NCBI GenBank assembly: GCA_902725215.1
Contig: CACUVI010000029.1
Coordinates: forward strand, 124,001-188,000
DNA length: 64,000 bases
Direction of reading: 5' to 3'
Source of the DNA: Rhodospirillaceae bacterium LM-1
GTDB lineage: Bacteria > Pseudomonadota > Alphaproteobacteria > Rhodospirillales > WMHbin7
Made by a program: the position numbers and the translations under genes. This document shows positions 33,887 through 44,198 of the stretch, piece after piece (the first letter of the stretch is position 1; every line of letters starts with the position of its first letter). A model generated the notes under the pieces. The model did not search any database and was not told the DNA's origin. It worked only from the letters and a program-made list of their open reading frames with translations.

Positions 33887-36030
33887 TCCGCCGTTTCGCA
33901 TCCGCGCTTGTCTTGCTGGCGGCCTTTCTTTTGCCTGCGCAGCAGGCGACCGCCGCTGAACAAAAGCCTGGAAAAAGCGACTTCGACAGCGAGCAGGTCT
34001 ATTTCTCGGCTGACGAGGTCAATCAGGACAAGGAACTTGGCATCATGACCGCCAGGGGGCATGTCGAGGTCTCGTACCAAGGCCGCGTTCTATTGGCCGA
34101 ACAGATTTCCTACAACACCCGCCAAGACATCATTTCGGCTTCTGGCAATGTCAGTCTTTTGGAGCCGTCAGGGGACGTGTTCTTCGCTGATTATTTCGAA
34201 CTGTCCGGGGACTTGAAGGAAGCGACCAGCAAAAACCTGCGAATTCTGATGGCCAACCGCACGCGTCTGGCCGCCGCCAAGAGCACGCGCGTTGCCGGTG
34301 AAAAGAACGTCATGGAAAAAGCCGTCTACTCGGCTTGCGAACCATGTAAGGACGACCCGAAGAAAGCGCCCCTTTGGCAGGTCAAGGCCATGAAGGTGAC
34401 GAATGATGAAAAAAAACAGACCTTCGAATACAAGGACGCCTGGCTCGAATTCGCGGGCGTCCCCGTCGCCTACACGCCTTATTTCGAGCACGCCGACCCG
34501 CGCGTCAAAAGGCATAGCGGCTTTCTGCCCCCCAGTTTTGGCGGCTCCAGCCAGTTGGGCGGCTCGCTGACGGTCCCCTATTATTGGGCGATCTCGAACA
34601 ACCAAGACGCCACCATTTCAACAATGGCCACGGGCAAGGAAAACCTGGTCATGATCGGCGAACATCGCAACCGCATGGTGACCGGGAAAACCGACACCCA
34701 GGGCAGCCTGACCTATGATTCGAAGAACACTGTGCGCGGCCACATCAAGGCGACCGGCCTGTTCGATATCGATGAAACATGGAGAGCTGGCTATCAGGTC
34801 GAGCGGACAAGCGACGACACCTATCTGCGCCGCTATGGCTTCAGAGGGTCTGACCGCTGGCTGGAAACGCACCCTTATGTCGAGGGCTTCTCAGGCCGCA
34901 ACTACGCCAGAATGGAGTCCTACCTGTATCAAGGATTGTCGGCAAAGGATGATCCAGGCAAAGCGCCCGTCGTGCTGCCGGTGGCCGAACTAAGGCGCGT
35001 GGGCGAGCCCGGATCGCAAGGTCAGTATTGGAGCCTCGACGCCGGAATGCTCGACATCTACCGTGGCGAGGGAACGGACACCCGGCGCCTATCTTCGCGC
35101 CTAGCATGGAACCTGCCCTATACGGCGCCCGCGGGCGACAAGTACAAGTTGACGGCGGAATTACGCGGCGACGGCTATCACATTTCCGATTACCAACTTC
35201 ACAACCGCGAAGAAAATGGATTCACCGGCCGCGTTGTTCCTCAGCTATCCCTGGACTGGCGCTATCCTTTCGTGCGCAATGGCGAACGCTTTACCGACGT
35301 GGTCGAGCCGATTGTTGTGGGCACGGTCAGCCCCAACGGCATGAATCCGGCACGCATTCCAAATGAGGACAGTCTCGATTTCGAATATGACGACACCAAC
35401 ATCTTCCTTCCCCAGCGATTTACGGGGCTTGATCGCGTTGAGGGCGGCCCTCGCGTGGCTTATGGCGTCAAATGGAGCGTCTTTGGCAAACGACCGGGCG
35501 CCATGACAGCTTTGTTTGGACAGAGCTATCGCGCGCATGTCGATGAAACATATGCCAGAGATTCGGGATTGCAGGACAATCTGTCGGACTATGTAGGGCG
35601 TTTGGACGTCAGCCCAATGGGCAATTTCAAGATGCTCTACCGCTTCCGTTTAGACAAGGACTCGCTGGCGGCAAGGCGGAGCGAGGTCGGTTTCCAGGCA
35701 GGCCCGAAAGCCTTGAGCCTTGCCGCGAATTACGTGTTCGTTGACAAGAACAGCATCACCGGCTACCCGGATCGCGAACAGGTGAATATGTCAGTATCCT
35801 CGAAGCTGACGCGTTACTGGTCCGCCAATGCCGGAACGGTGTACAATCTTGGCAGCGATATCGAACCGCTTTCTTACAGCACGCAATTGGTCTACGAGGA
35901 TGAGTGCTTCGCCCTGTCGGCCAATTACATGCGCAAATTCACCTATGACCGCGATTATATCGGCGGCCAGTATTTTCTCTTCCGATTTACCCTGAAGACG
36001 CTGGGCGAATTCCAAGCCAGCGCAGAATAA
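33883..36030 (+). CDS. lptD: LPS-assembly outer-membrane protein LptD
   Basis: A 715-residue outer-membrane protein. A signal peptide ends near residue 26 (QQATA-AE). The OstA/LptA-like jellyroll spans about 35-140 (YFSADEVNQDKELGIMTARG). The long beta-barrel follows, with the family segment HSGFLPPSFGGSSQLGGSL near 208. It inserts LPS into the outer leaflet together with LptE. It is translationally coupled to lptF and followed by surA, which helps fold it. Confidence 0.93.
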   Translation: MIRRFASALVLLAAFLLPAQQATAAEQKPGKSDFDSEQVYFSADEVNQDKELGIMTARGHVEVSYQGRVLLAEQISYNTRQDIISASGNVSLLEPSGDVFFADYFELSGDLKEATSKNLRILMANRTRLAAAKSTRVAGEKNVMEKAVYSACEPCKDDPKKAPLWQVKAMKVTNDEKKQTFEYKDAWLEFAGVPVAYTPYFEHADPRVKRHSGFLPPSFGGSSQLGGSLTVPYYWAISNNQDATISTMATGKENLVMIGEHRNRMVTGKTDTQGSLTYDSKNTVRGHIKATGLFDIDETWRAGYQVERTSDDTYLRRYGFRGSDRWLETHPYVEGFSGRNYARMESYLYQGLSAKDDPGKAPVVLPVAELRRVGEPGSQGQYWSLDAGMLDIYRGEGTDTRRLSSRLAWNLPYTAPAGDKYKLTAELRGDGYHISDYQLHNREENGFTGRVVPQLSLDWRYPFVRNGERFTDVVEPIVVGTVSPNGMNPARIPNEDSLDFEYDDTNIFLPQRFTGLDRVEGGPRVAYGVKWSVFGKRPGAMTALFGQSYRAHVDETYARDSGLQDNLSDYVGRLDVSPMGNFKMLYRFRLDKDSLAARRSEVGFQAGPKALSLAANYVFVDKNSITGYPDREQVNMSVSSKLTRYWSANAGTVYNLGSDIEPLSYSTQLVYEDECFALSANYMRKFTYDRDYIGGQYFLFRFTLKTLGEFQASAE

Positions 36031-36063
36031 ACCTACCCCTCTTATGGACACAGGCGCGACATC

Positions 36064-37338
36064 ATGACCTGCTGGAGAATGTTGAAATTCCTTCTGACAG
36101 TCTCGCTGCCTTTGCTGGGGGCGTTGGCTGCGTCAACCGCCGTTGCGCAAGAGAACGAGCGCATTGCCGCCGTGGTGAACGACGATATCGTCTCCATGCG
36201 CGATCTTGAAGAGCGCTTGAAGCTGGCCATCATCAATTCCCGTCTGGAAAACAGCCCTGACGTGCGCCGCCGCTTGGTTCCTCAGGTTCTTCGCAAACTG
36301 ATTGAGGAAAAACTGCAACTTCAAGAAGCGGCTCGCCAAGGCGTGGCGGCAACTGAATCGGAAATCCAAAAGACGATCAGAAACATCGAAAACCAGAATG
36401 GCCTGCCTTCTGGCGGCCTTGAGATCGCAACGCGAAGGGATGGCATAGACTTCAACAGCCTTCTAACCCAAGTAAAAACAGAAATCACATGGGTCAAGCT
36501 GCTGCGCATCCAATATGCCGGCGCAATAAAAGTTTTGGACGCAGAAATCGAGGCGCAATTATCATTGGCAAAATCGAACATGAACCGACCGCAATACTTG
36601 CTGGCTGAGATTTTTCTGAACACCGACAATCCTTCGCAGCAAACCGAAATTCAGTCGCTTGCCGAACGCATCGTTCAGCAGACCAAGCAAGGAGCTCCTT
36701 TTTCCGCTCTGGCGCGTCAATTTTCGCAAACGGCAAGTGCTGCCACGGGTGGCGACATAGGGTGGATCTATGAAGGCCAATTGCCTGCGGACATCGAAGC
36801 GATTGTCAAATCCATGCAGCCGCAACAAGTCAGCACCCCCATTCGCACCCTGACCGGCTACCACATCTTTTATTTGCGCGAACGCAGAAGCGGAGCAGGC
36901 CAGGACAAAAGCAATTCTGTGCTTGATTTGGCGCAGTTGTTTCTTCCCCTTGCACAGAATGCCCGCCCGGATGAAGTCCGCGCCCAGACGGATCTTGTGC
37001 AAACGGCAGCCAGCGCCGCTGAAAATTGCGATGATATCGCAAAGTTGGCCAAGGAAATCGGCTCACCCTCAAATCCGAGGCTTGGCAAAGTCAAGGTTGG
37101 GGCTTTGCCGACCAATTTGCAAGCGGCGTTGGCAGACCTGCCAGCGGGAAAGACTACCTCGCCCCAAAAGGTCGGAGGCGGCGTTGCCGTGCTGATGGTT
37201 TGCTCGCGCAAGGATGAAACCGGCTTGCCCAGCCGCGAGGAGATCGTAGGCCGCCTCGAGATGGAACGGATGGACATTCAGGCTAGGCGCCTGTTGCGCG
37301 ATCTTAGGCGCACGGCCATCGTCGATGTCCGGATATAA
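36064..37338 (+). CDS. surA: Periplasmic chaperone/peptidyl-prolyl isomerase SurA
   Basis: A 424-residue secreted protein. A signal peptide ends around AVAQ near residue 29. The SurA N-terminal domain (ERIAAVVNDDIVSMRDLEER near 32) is followed by one parvulin/PpiC domain (about 175-280, with GGDIGWIYEGQLP near 230). It assists folding of outer-membrane proteins including LptD. It lies 33 bp after lptD in the conserved LPS-assembly operon. Confidence 0.9.
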   Translation: MTCWRMLKFLLTVSLPLLGALAASTAVAQENERIAAVVNDDIVSMRDLEERLKLAIINSRLENSPDVRRRLVPQVLRKLIEEKLQLQEAARQGVAATESEIQKTIRNIENQNGLPSGGLEIATRRDGIDFNSLLTQVKTEITWVKLLRIQYAGAIKVLDAEIEAQLSLAKSNMNRPQYLLAEIFLNTDNPSQQTEIQSLAERIVQQTKQGAPFSALARQFSQTASAATGGDIGWIYEGQLPADIEAIVKSMQPQQVSTPIRTLTGYHIFYLRERRSGAGQDKSNSVLDLAQLFLPLAQNARPDEVRAQTDLVQTAASAAENCDDIAKLAKEIGSPSNPRLGKVKVGALPTNLQAALADLPAGKTTSPQKVGGGVAVLMVCSRKDETGLPSREEIVGRLEMERMDIQARRLLRDLRRTAIVDVRI

Positions 37339-37341
37339 CGC

Positions 37342-38343
37342 ATGACTGCCCTGCCCTTGGCGCTGTCAATGGGCGAACCTTCCGGCATCGGAGGCGAAAT
37401 CGCGCTGAAAGCCTGGATGCGGCGTCACGAAGGTCTTTCCCCTTTCTTCGTCCTCGACGATCCAAAGCGTCTGCAATCTATCGCCAACGCATTAGGCTGG
37501 CGGGTTCCAATTCAGATCGTGCAGACGCCTAAAGCCGCCCTGGACTGTTTTGACCAAGCATTGCCGGTTGTTCCGCTTAGCGCTCGCGTCGAAAGCAAAC
37601 CAGGACATCCAGACGTTCTGAACGCAAAAGCCGTCATCGAATCCATATCAAGGGCCGTCGAGATGGTTGTGGCGGGCCAAGCCGCTGCCCTGGTCACCAA
37701 TCCCATCCATAAAGCGGTTCTGAAAGCCGCTGGCTTTGCGCATCCTGGCCATACGGAATTCCTGGCGGAATTGGCTGGCAACGCGCAGCCCGTGATGATG
37801 CTGACGGCAAACGGCTTGCGCGTCGTCCCCGTCACCATCCACATGCCCCTGAAAGACGTGCCTGGGCGCTTGTCTCAAGAAACGATCCTGCACCAAGGAC
37901 GCATCCTGTCAAACGCCCTGAAGTGCTACTTCTCTTTGCCAGAGCCTCGGATCGCCGTAACGGGGATTAACCCACATGCAGGCGAGGATGGCGTTTTAGG
38001 GCGCGAAGAAATTGACATCATTCGACCCGCCATAGAGGCGTTGCTCCAAGAGGGCGTCAACGCCTTCGGCCCCCTGCCCGCCGACACGCTGTTCCATGCC
38101 GAGGCCAGAGCTGGCTATGACGCCGTGATGTGCATGTATCACGATCAAGCCCTGATTCCAGTCAAGATGCTGGGATTCTGGGAAGGCGTGAACGTCACGC
38201 TGGGCCTTCCCTTTATCCGCACATCGCCCGACCATGGAACGGCGCTGGGCCTTGCCGGAACAGGCAAAGCCGATCCAGGAAGTTTGATGGCCGCCCTGAA
38301 ATTGGCAGCCCAGATGGCGAATGCCCATGCTGCCGCCGCTTAA
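37342..38343 (+). CDS. pdxA: 4-hydroxythreonine-4-phosphate dehydrogenase
   Basis: A 333-residue PdxA of pyridoxal phosphate biosynthesis. It begins [13 protein letters not shown], and has the metal/substrate segments [26 protein letters not shown] near 117-142, [10 protein letters not shown] near 209 and [11 protein letters not shown] near 264. It oxidises 4-phosphohydroxy-threonine using NAD. Three bases after surA; its end overlaps ksgA by 17-23 bp. Confidence 0.94.
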   Translation: MTALPLALSMGEPSGIGGEIALKAWMRRHEGLSPFFVLDDPKRLQSIANALGWRVPIQIVQTPKAALDCFDQALPVVPLSARVESKPGHPDVLNAKAVIESISRAVEMVVAGQAAALVTNPIHKAVLKAAGFAHPGHTEFLAELAGNAQPVMMLTANGLRVVPVTIHMPLKDVPGRLSQETILHQGRILSNALKCYFSLPEPRIAVTGINPHAGEDGVLGREEIDIIRPAIEALLQEGVNAFGPLPADTLFHAEARAGYDAVMCMYHDQALIPVKMLGFWEGVNVTLGLPFIRTSPDHGTALGLAGTGKADPGSLMAALKLAAQMANAHAAAA

Positions 38344-39151
38344 GGATATCGTGGCGAAATATGATCTGCTGGCTCAGAAATCGCTGGGCCAGCATTTCCT
38401 GTTCGATCTGAACATCACCAACAAAATAGCCCGCATGGCAGGCGATTTAACTAAGGGCACCACGATCGAAGTTGGGCCTGGCCCTGGTGGTCTTACACGC
38501 GCGTTGCTTGAGAATGGTGCTGCGCGCGTGATCGCCATTGAAAAGGACAAACGTTGTCTGGGGGCCCTGGCCGAGATTGAAGCCGCCTATCCGGGACGCC
38601 TTCGGGTGATCGAGGGTGATGCGGTGAAAATTGATGCCGCGGCCCTTGGCGATGAGCCACGACGCATTGTGGCCAACCTGCCCTATAATGTAGGAACGCC
38701 TTTGCTGATCGGCTGGCTGAAGCGCATCCACGACTTTGAAAGCCTGACATTGATGTTTCAAAAGGAAGTCGCCGACCGCTTGGCCGCTCCGGTGCGCAGT
38801 TCGGCCTATGGACGACTTTCCGCACTGGCCCAATGGAAATGCGATGTGAAGAAGTTGTTCGATCTGCCGGGCGCCGCCTTTACCCCGCCCCCCAAGGTGG
38901 CGTCCAGCGTCGTGCGCCTGACGCCCAAAGCGGTGACGGAACCAGCCGATTTCGCCCTGTTCGAGCGCGTGACGGCGGCAGCGTTCGGCCAACGGCGCAA
39001 GATGCTGCGCTCCAGCCTGAAGAGCATTGGCGACGCCGAGACGCTGTTGATCCAGGCAGGTATCGAACCCACGGCGCGGGCCGAGGAAATCGGATATGCT
39101 GGCTTTGCCGCCCTTGCCCGGATACTTCAGGAACGAACGACCTCGCCATGA
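38327..39151 (+). CDS. ksgA: 16S rRNA dimethyladenosine transferase
   Basis: A RsmA/KsgA of 274 residues. It has [11 protein letters not shown] near 18-28, the SAM motif [14 protein letters not shown] near 47-60, the NLPYN catalytic motif near 116-120 and [14 protein letters not shown] near 143. It dimethylates two adjacent adenines in helix 45 of 16S rRNA. The ATG at 38327 (MLPPLKD) fits family N-termini; one at 38321 adds two residues. The stop overlaps the next gene as ATGA. Confidence 0.95.
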   Translation: MLPPLKDIVAKYDLLAQKSLGQHFLFDLNITNKIARMAGDLTKGTTIEVGPGPGGLTRALLENGAARVIAIEKDKRCLGALAEIEAAYPGRLRVIEGDAVKIDAAALGDEPRRIVANLPYNVGTPLLIGWLKRIHDFESLTLMFQKEVADRLAAPVRSSAYGRLSALAQWKCDVKKLFDLPGAAFTPPPKVASSVVRLTPKAVTEPADFALFERVTAAAFGQRRKMLRSSLKSIGDAETLLIQAGIEPTARAEEIGYAGFAALARILQERTTSP

Positions 39152-40557
39152 CCATCTTGCCCCTTGTCGCAACATTGCAACAACAGATCGGCCCATCCCA
39201 TGTGCTAACCGGCCCGGCGGACATGGCGGCCTATCTGCACGAGGAGCGCGGCACCTACGAAAGCAGGGCCTTGGCCGTGGCTCGCCCGGCCAATGCCATG
39301 GAAGTGGCTGCTGTCATCGCGACCTGCGCCGAAGCGGGCGTCTCCATAGTCCCCCAGGGAGGAAATACCGGCCTAGTCGGCGGCTCTGTTTCCAGACAAG
39401 ACCAGATCATCTTGTCGCTTGGCCGATTGAACCGCATCCGCGGCGTTGATCCCATCAACAAAACCCTGACCGTGGAAGCGGGATGCTCGCTGGCACAGGC
39501 GCAAATGGCGGCCGATGACGCAGGCCTGCTTTTTCCCTTGAGCATGGCATCGGAAGGGTCGTGCCAGATTGGCGGCAATCTATCGACCAATGCAGGCGGC
39601 ACGGCGGTGCTGCGCTACGGCAACGCCAAACGCTTCGTGCTGGGGCTGGAAGTGGTGCTGGCGGACGGGCGCATCTGGGATGGGCTCAAAAGTCTTCGCA
39701 AGGACAATACGGGCTATGATCTGAAACAGCTATTTTTGGGATCTGAAGGAACGCTGGGCATCATTACCGCAGCCACGCTGGCCCTATACGCCAAGCCCAG
39801 GGAAATCGTGACCGCCTTTCTGGGGCTGGACTCGCCCAGCGCCGCGCTGACGCTTCTGGCCCGCTTGCAAGAAGCCACGGGCGAACAGGTGACGGGTTTC
39901 GAACTCATGGCCCGACGCAGCCTGGAATTCGTGACAAGGCACATTCCAGGCGCACGCGATCCATTAAGCGCTGCGCATCCCTGGTATGTGCTGGCTGAGA
40001 TTTCAACCTCGCGCGCCAATGCAGGGTTCGAGGAGTTGATGGAAACCGAACTGGCCGCGGCGATCGGAAACGGGTTGGTCGCTGACGGCGTTGTCGCCGC
40101 CAGTCATGCCCAGCGCCAGCAACTCTGGAAACTGCGCGAATCCATCCCCGAGGCGCAAAAGCACGAGGGCGGCAGCCTGAAACACGATATTTGCGTGCCC
40201 GTCTCTTCCATCCCTGAATTCCTTGAACGCGCTGCCAAAGCCGTCGAAACCGCCCTGCCCGGCATCCGTCCCTGCCCCTTCGGCCATGTCGGCGACGGCA
40301 ACCTGCACTACAATCTAAGCCAGCCCGAGGGCATGGATAAACAAACATATTTGGCCAGCCGCGACAGTCTGGCCGGGATTGTTCACGATATCGTGCATAA
40401 CTTGAATGGCAGCTTCTCGGCCGAACACGGCGTTGGGCTTTTGAAACTGCCCGACATGGCGCGCTATAAAAGCGAGGTCGAGCGCGATCTGATGCGCCGC
40501 ATGAAAGCGGCTCTCGATCCCTCCAGTCTGTTCAATCCCGGCAAGGTGGTGGGATGA
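39148..40557 (+). CDS. FAD-linked 2-hydroxyacid dehydrogenase (GlcD/D2HGDH family)
   Basis: A 469-residue FAD-binding oxidoreductase of the VAO/PCMH family. The FAD site is seen at [14 protein letters not shown] near 67-80 and [18 protein letters not shown] near 134-151. The C-terminal FAD-oxidase domain has [13 protein letters not shown] near 377-389 and [11 protein letters not shown] near 424. Such enzymes oxidise D-2-hydroxyglutarate, D-lactate or glycolate. The start at 39148 overlaps the ksgA stop. D-2-hydroxyglutarate is the likeliest substrate by length and motifs, but that is inference. Confidence 0.88.
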   Translation: MTILPLVATLQQQIGPSHVLTGPADMAAYLHEERGTYESRALAVARPANAMEVAAVIATCAEAGVSIVPQGGNTGLVGGSVSRQDQIILSLGRLNRIRGVDPINKTLTVEAGCSLAQAQMAADDAGLLFPLSMASEGSCQIGGNLSTNAGGTAVLRYGNAKRFVLGLEVVLADGRIWDGLKSLRKDNTGYDLKQLFLGSEGTLGIITAATLALYAKPREIVTAFLGLDSPSAALTLLARLQEATGEQVTGFELMARRSLEFVTRHIPGARDPLSAAHPWYVLAEISTSRANAGFEELMETELAAAIGNGLVADGVVAASHAQRQQLWKLRESIPEAQKHEGGSLKHDICVPVSSIPEFLERAAKAVETALPGIRPCPFGHVGDGNLHYNLSQPEGMDKQTYLASRDSLAGIVHDIVHNLNGSFSAEHGVGLLKLPDMARYKSEVERDLMRRMKAALDPSSLFNPGKVVG

Positions 40558-41153
40558 GGGGCCTCCTTTTCGCACTTATCTTGATATGCGCCTTGCCTGC
40601 GCAGGCTGCCATGCCGGGAACGCCGGATGGCGGCCAACTGGCTTTCACGGTCATGCGCAATGGCCAGGCGATCGGGCGCATTCTCTATAGCTTCGAGACC
40701 AACGGCGATTCGCAGATCGTGCGCGTTCAAACGCGCATTCTGTATGTTCTGATGGGCATTCCCTTTTATCGTTTCGAGCATGACGCCGTTGAAACCTGGA
40801 GCCATGGCCGTTTGACGGACCTGACGTCCAGCACTAACGACGACGGCAAGAAACTGGAATTGACCGTCAAGGCGGAGGGGCATGATTTGCTGGTCACGAT
40901 GAATGGAAAGGCAGATCGCCTTGAAAAGACGAATATGCCGGCCAGCCTATGGAATATCCAAACGACCAAGGCCGACAGGTTGATCGACACCGTGGACGGC
41001 AAACAGCTTGAGATCGTCGCCAGCCAGCAAGACGGTCATTTCACACTGAGCGGCAAGTTGAATAGAACCCTCTGGTACGACTCCAAGGGCATGTTGTCCC
41101 AAGCGCGCTTTAACGCCCGCGATGGCTCTGAAATCCGCTATGTCCGCGATTGA
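40554..41153 (+). CDS. Secreted protein of unknown function (DUF6134-like)
   Basis: A 199-residue protein with a clear signal peptide (hydrophobic LLFALILICALPAQA, cleavage near residue 18). The mature part is a beta-rich repeat of short strands (FTVMRNGQAIGRILYSF, KKLELTVKAEGHDLLVTMNG). This recalls alphaproteobacterial DUF6134 proteins and outer-membrane or periplasmic lipid-binding folds. It is coupled to the preceding oxidoreductase by ATGA. No catalytic motif is visible. Confidence 0.7.
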   Translation: MRGLLFALILICALPAQAAMPGTPDGGQLAFTVMRNGQAIGRILYSFETNGDSQIVRVQTRILYVLMGIPFYRFEHDAVETWSHGRLTDLTSSTNDDGKKLELTVKAEGHDLLVTMNGKADRLEKTNMPASLWNIQTTKADRLIDTVDGKQLEIVASQQDGHFTLSGKLNRTLWYDSKGMLSQARFNARDGSEIRYVRD

Positions 41154-41215
41154 AGGGGCGAAAACCACCTGATACAGTTTTGACAAACGTACCAGGAAAT
41201 AAGGAATAAGAAATC

Positions 41216-43000
41216 ATGGCCTACCGCGCTCCCGTCGATGAAATGCTGTTCGTCATGAACGAACTGGCCGGATTGCCCGAAATCGCCGCCCTGCCCGCCT
41301 TCGCCGAAGCCACCCCCGATCTAGTCAGCGCGGTGCTGACCGAGGCCGGACGACTTGCCAGCGGCGTTCTCGACCCTTTGAACAAGGTCGGAGACCAAGA
41401 GGGGTCGCACCTGGAAAACGGCGTCGTGCGCACGCCAACCGGCTGGAAGGAAGCCTGGGACCAGTATCGAGACGGCGGCTGGTGCACGCTGCCCTTCGAT
41501 CCCGACTATGGCGGACAGGGCTTGCCATGGCTGGTCGCCATTGCCGTGCAGGAAGTGACCGATTCGGCCAACATGGCCTTCGGCCTGTGCCCCATGCTGA
41601 CCAAGGGAACGGTCGAACTGCTGGCCGCCCACGGCTCGAAGGAACAAAAGGAAACCTATCTGCCCAACCTGATCTCGGGCCAGTGGACAGGCACCATGAA
41701 TTTGACCGAGCCACAGGCCGGGTCGGATCTGTCGCAGGTGCGCGCCAAGGCGGTCAAAAGCGCTGACGGCAGTTATCGCATCTTTGGGCAAAAGATATTC
41801 ATCACCTATGGCGATCATGAAATGGCCGAGAACATCGTCCATTTCGTGCTGGCCCGCCTGCCCGACGCCCCCCCAGGAGTCAAGGGCATCTCGCTTTTCA
41901 TTGTGCCCAAATTCCTGCCCAAGAACGATGGGGCGCCTGGTGAGCGCAACGACGCCAGATGCGTCTCGCTGGAACATAAGCTGGGCATCCATGCCAGCCC
42001 CACCTGCGTGATGTCATTTGGCGATCACGAGGGTGCCGTGGGTTTCCTGGTCGGCGAGGAAAATCGCGGGCTGGAATACATGTTCACGATGATGAACAAC
42101 GCCCGTCTTGCCGTTGGCCTTGAAGGCGTCGCCATCGCTGAACGGGCCTATCAGCACGCCGTCGACTATGCCCGCCAGCGCGTGCAAAGCAAGCCGCTGG
42201 GCGCAAACGCAAAACCGGGGGCCACCATCATCGCGCATGCCGATGTGCGGCGCATGCTGATGGATATGAGAAGCCGCACCGAGGCCGCAAGGGCGCTGGC
42301 CTATTACGCCGCCGGAGCCATCGATCGCGCCCATCATCTCAATAACGAGGTCGAGCGCCAGGAATGGCAGCGCGTGGTCGATCTGATGATTCCGGTGGTC
42401 AAGGGGTGGTGTTCGGAAACCGGCATTTACGTCGCCAATCAGGGCGTGCAGGTGCATGGCGGCATGGGCTTCATCGAAGAAGCGGGAGCGGCGCAATATC
42501 TGCGCGACGCCAGAATTACCGCCATCTACGAGGGCACCAACGGCATCCAGGCCAACGATCTGGTGGGCCGCAAGGTGGGGCGCGACAAGGCGACTGCGGC
42601 CAGGACCATGATCGCTCGCATGTGGGCCACGGTCTCGGAACTGGAAGCCAGCAAAAGCCAGACTTGCCATATCCTGCGCGACCGTTTGGCCGAGGGGCTG
42701 GAAGCGTTGTCGGCTGCAACCGATTGGGTGGCGGAAACCTATGCCGCCGATCCCGTCGCCACCGCCGCCGGTTCCTTCGCCTACCTTAATCTTTGGGGCA
42801 TCGTGGCGGGCGGCTGGCTTTTGGCTCGCGGCGTTCTGGCCGCCGAAGCGCAGAAGGACGGCAACCCCAAATTCTTGCATGCCAAATCGGTAACGGCGCG
42901 TTTCTTTGCCGAACAGTATCTGACGCAAGCCCACGCCTTGAAGACGGCGGCGATGGCGGGCAAGGATGCCGTGATGGGGCTGGACGAAGAGGATTTCTAA
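41216..43000 (+). CDS. Acyl-CoA dehydrogenase, large DmdC-like type
   Basis: A 594-residue FAD-dependent acyl-CoA dehydrogenase. It has the N-terminal helical domain, the middle domain (MNLTEPQAGSDLSQVRA near 161-177), the C-terminal catalytic helices (QVHGGMGFIEEAGAAQYLRD near 405-424, IYEGTNGIQANDLVGRK near 430) and an extra C-terminal domain. The size and the extra domain match the DmdC/FadE group that acts on methylmercaptopropionyl-CoA or fatty acyl-CoAs. An AAGGAAT ribosome site precedes the ATG. The substrate is not readable from sequence. Confidence 0.88.
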   Translation: MAYRAPVDEMLFVMNELAGLPEIAALPAFAEATPDLVSAVLTEAGRLASGVLDPLNKVGDQEGSHLENGVVRTPTGWKEAWDQYRDGGWCTLPFDPDYGGQGLPWLVAIAVQEVTDSANMAFGLCPMLTKGTVELLAAHGSKEQKETYLPNLISGQWTGTMNLTEPQAGSDLSQVRAKAVKSADGSYRIFGQKIFITYGDHEMAENIVHFVLARLPDAPPGVKGISLFIVPKFLPKNDGAPGERNDARCVSLEHKLGIHASPTCVMSFGDHEGAVGFLVGEENRGLEYMFTMMNNARLAVGLEGVAIAERAYQHAVDYARQRVQSKPLGANAKPGATIIAHADVRRMLMDMRSRTEAARALAYYAAGAIDRAHHLNNEVERQEWQRVVDLMIPVVKGWCSETGIYVANQGVQVHGGMGFIEEAGAAQYLRDARITAIYEGTNGIQANDLVGRKVGRDKATAARTMIARMWATVSELEASKSQTCHILRDRLAEGLEALSAATDWVAETYAADPVATAAGSFAYLNLWGIVAGGWLLARGVLAAEAQKDGNPKFLHAKSVTARFFAEQYLTQAHALKTAAMAGKDAVMGLDEEDF

Positions 43001-43007
43001 GCAACCG

Positions 43008-43304
43008 ATGGTCCAGCGAGAAGTTCTGTTCGAATTCATCCGCATGGGCAACGCCGTCAAGGTCACCGCCACCGACACCTTGACCTTGGCCGAAGTGGCG
43101 ACGATTTGCCATGCGCACACCAGCCGCAGAGACATGGAAAACCTTGCCCTGAAACGCCTTGACGCGTTTCTGACCAAGCAGGCGGATCAGGCCCATGCCA
43201 AAGGCTATGAAGGCCTGCCCTGCAAACATTGTGGAAAGTACACGCTGAAACGCAGCGCCACCCGCGTCAAATGCGACACCTGCGGGAAGGAAGTGAGGTT
43301 TTAG
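43008..43304 (+). CDS. Small protein with C-terminal zinc ribbon (DUF6898-like)
   Basis: A 98-residue protein with two parts. Residues 1-50 (REVLFEFIRMGNAVKVTATD) resemble the DUF6898 proteins seen downstream of acyl-CoA dehydrogenases or in isolation in Rhodospirillales; this match is from memory of the pattern. Residues 68-98 form a zinc-ribbon, CKHCGKYTLKRSATRVKCDTC. It follows the acyl-CoA dehydrogenase after 7 bp and so is probably co-transcribed. Function unknown; its end overlaps the convergent radical SAM gene by 4 bp. Confidence 0.65.
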   Translation: MVQREVLFEFIRMGNAVKVTATDTLTLAEVATICHAHTSRRDMENLALKRLDAFLTKQADQAHAKGYEGLPCKHCGKYTLKRSATRVKCDTCGKEVRF

Positions 43305-44197
43305 AGGCCGCGCATAAACCGCGCCCTTAGGGGGCGCAATCCCTCCTGCGCCTGGGCAAGCACGGCCAAAAGTTTTTTTTTGTCCTTTGGCAGATTGCCC
43401 GCCAAGGCCAAAGCATTCGATGCGTGATTGGAGCGGAAGATAATGGGGCGCGGCGGGTTCAACCCCTCGATCAGGCGTTCCTGTTCGGCCAGCATGCCCA
43501 GATCATCTTGGAATTCAAAACCATCCGGATAGGCCTTGGCGAAATCTTGCGTCACTTCCGGGGCGACGCCCAATTGCAAGGTGGACAAAAATTCCGGCGG
43601 CGCCGCATTCACAACCTCGACGGTGCCATCTATATGCTCCTGCCACAAGGCGCTGCCACCCACCCCCAGCACCACGGTGGCAGACACTTTAATGCCCGAC
43701 AAACCGGGTTTTCCCAGCGCCTCGATCATTTGCCGCTGGGTAACACCCTTGGCAATGCGCTTCAGAATCTCCGGCGACCCGCTTTCGATCCCCACATAGA
43801 CCAGCGACAATTTAGCCGACTTCAGAGCCGCCAGTTCCTCGACCGATTTGCGCAGCAAATTGGCGGGCAAGGCATAACAGGAAACGCGATTGAGACCGGG
43901 AAACGTTGCCGCCAATTTTCCAAGAATCGCCAGCAGATGATCGGTAGGCAAGCACATGGCGTCGCCATCGGCCAGAAACACCCGCCTAGCATCGGGCCAG
44001 CTTTGTCCCCAGCTATCGATATCCGCGAACACCTGTTCAAGCGGGCGCGCCTGGAAGCGCTTCGATCTGTACATCGAACAAAATCGGCAACGGTTCCAAC
44101 TGCATCCCAGCGTGGCTTGGATGATCAGATTGTCTCCCTCGGAGGGAGGACGCCATAAGGGATAGTCGTAATCGAATCCCTCGGGGTCGTTGTACAT
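43301..44197 (-). CDS. Radical SAM protein with CX4CX2C cluster motif
   Basis: A 298-residue radical SAM enzyme. The cluster motif is GCSWNRCRFCSMY near 31-43, CX4CX2C rather than the usual CX3CX2C. It has the glycine-rich FLADGDAMCLP segment and GIESGSPEILKRIAKG near 165-180, typical of the Elp3/MiaB/NifB-type radical SAM fold. The ATG at 44197 lies one base after the stop of the upstream gene; a TTG 12 bp earlier is possible. A run of nine A on the coding strand (43373-43381) encodes three lysines. Reaction unknown. Confidence 0.75.
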   Translation of the reverse strand: MYNDPEGFDYDYPLWRPPSEGDNLIIQATLGCSWNRCRFCSMYRSKRFQARPLEQVFADIDSWGQSWPDARRVFLADGDAMCLPTDHLLAILGKLAATFPGLNRVSCYALPANLLRKSVEELAALKSAKLSLVYVGIESGSPEILKRIAKGVTQRQMIEALGKPGLSGIKVSATVVLGVGGSALWQEHIDGTVEVVNAAPPEFLSTLQLGVAPEVTQDFAKAYPDGFEFQDDLGMLAEQERLIEGLNPPRPIIFRSNHASNALALAGNLPKDKKKLLAVLAQAQEGLRPLRARFMRGL

Positions 44198-44198
44198 G

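Noticed and set aside
41180-41208. A TTGACA box upstream of the acyl-CoA dehydrogenase as a promoter
   Set aside because: No acceptable -10 box lies 16-18 bp downstream, and the region there is the ribosome site.
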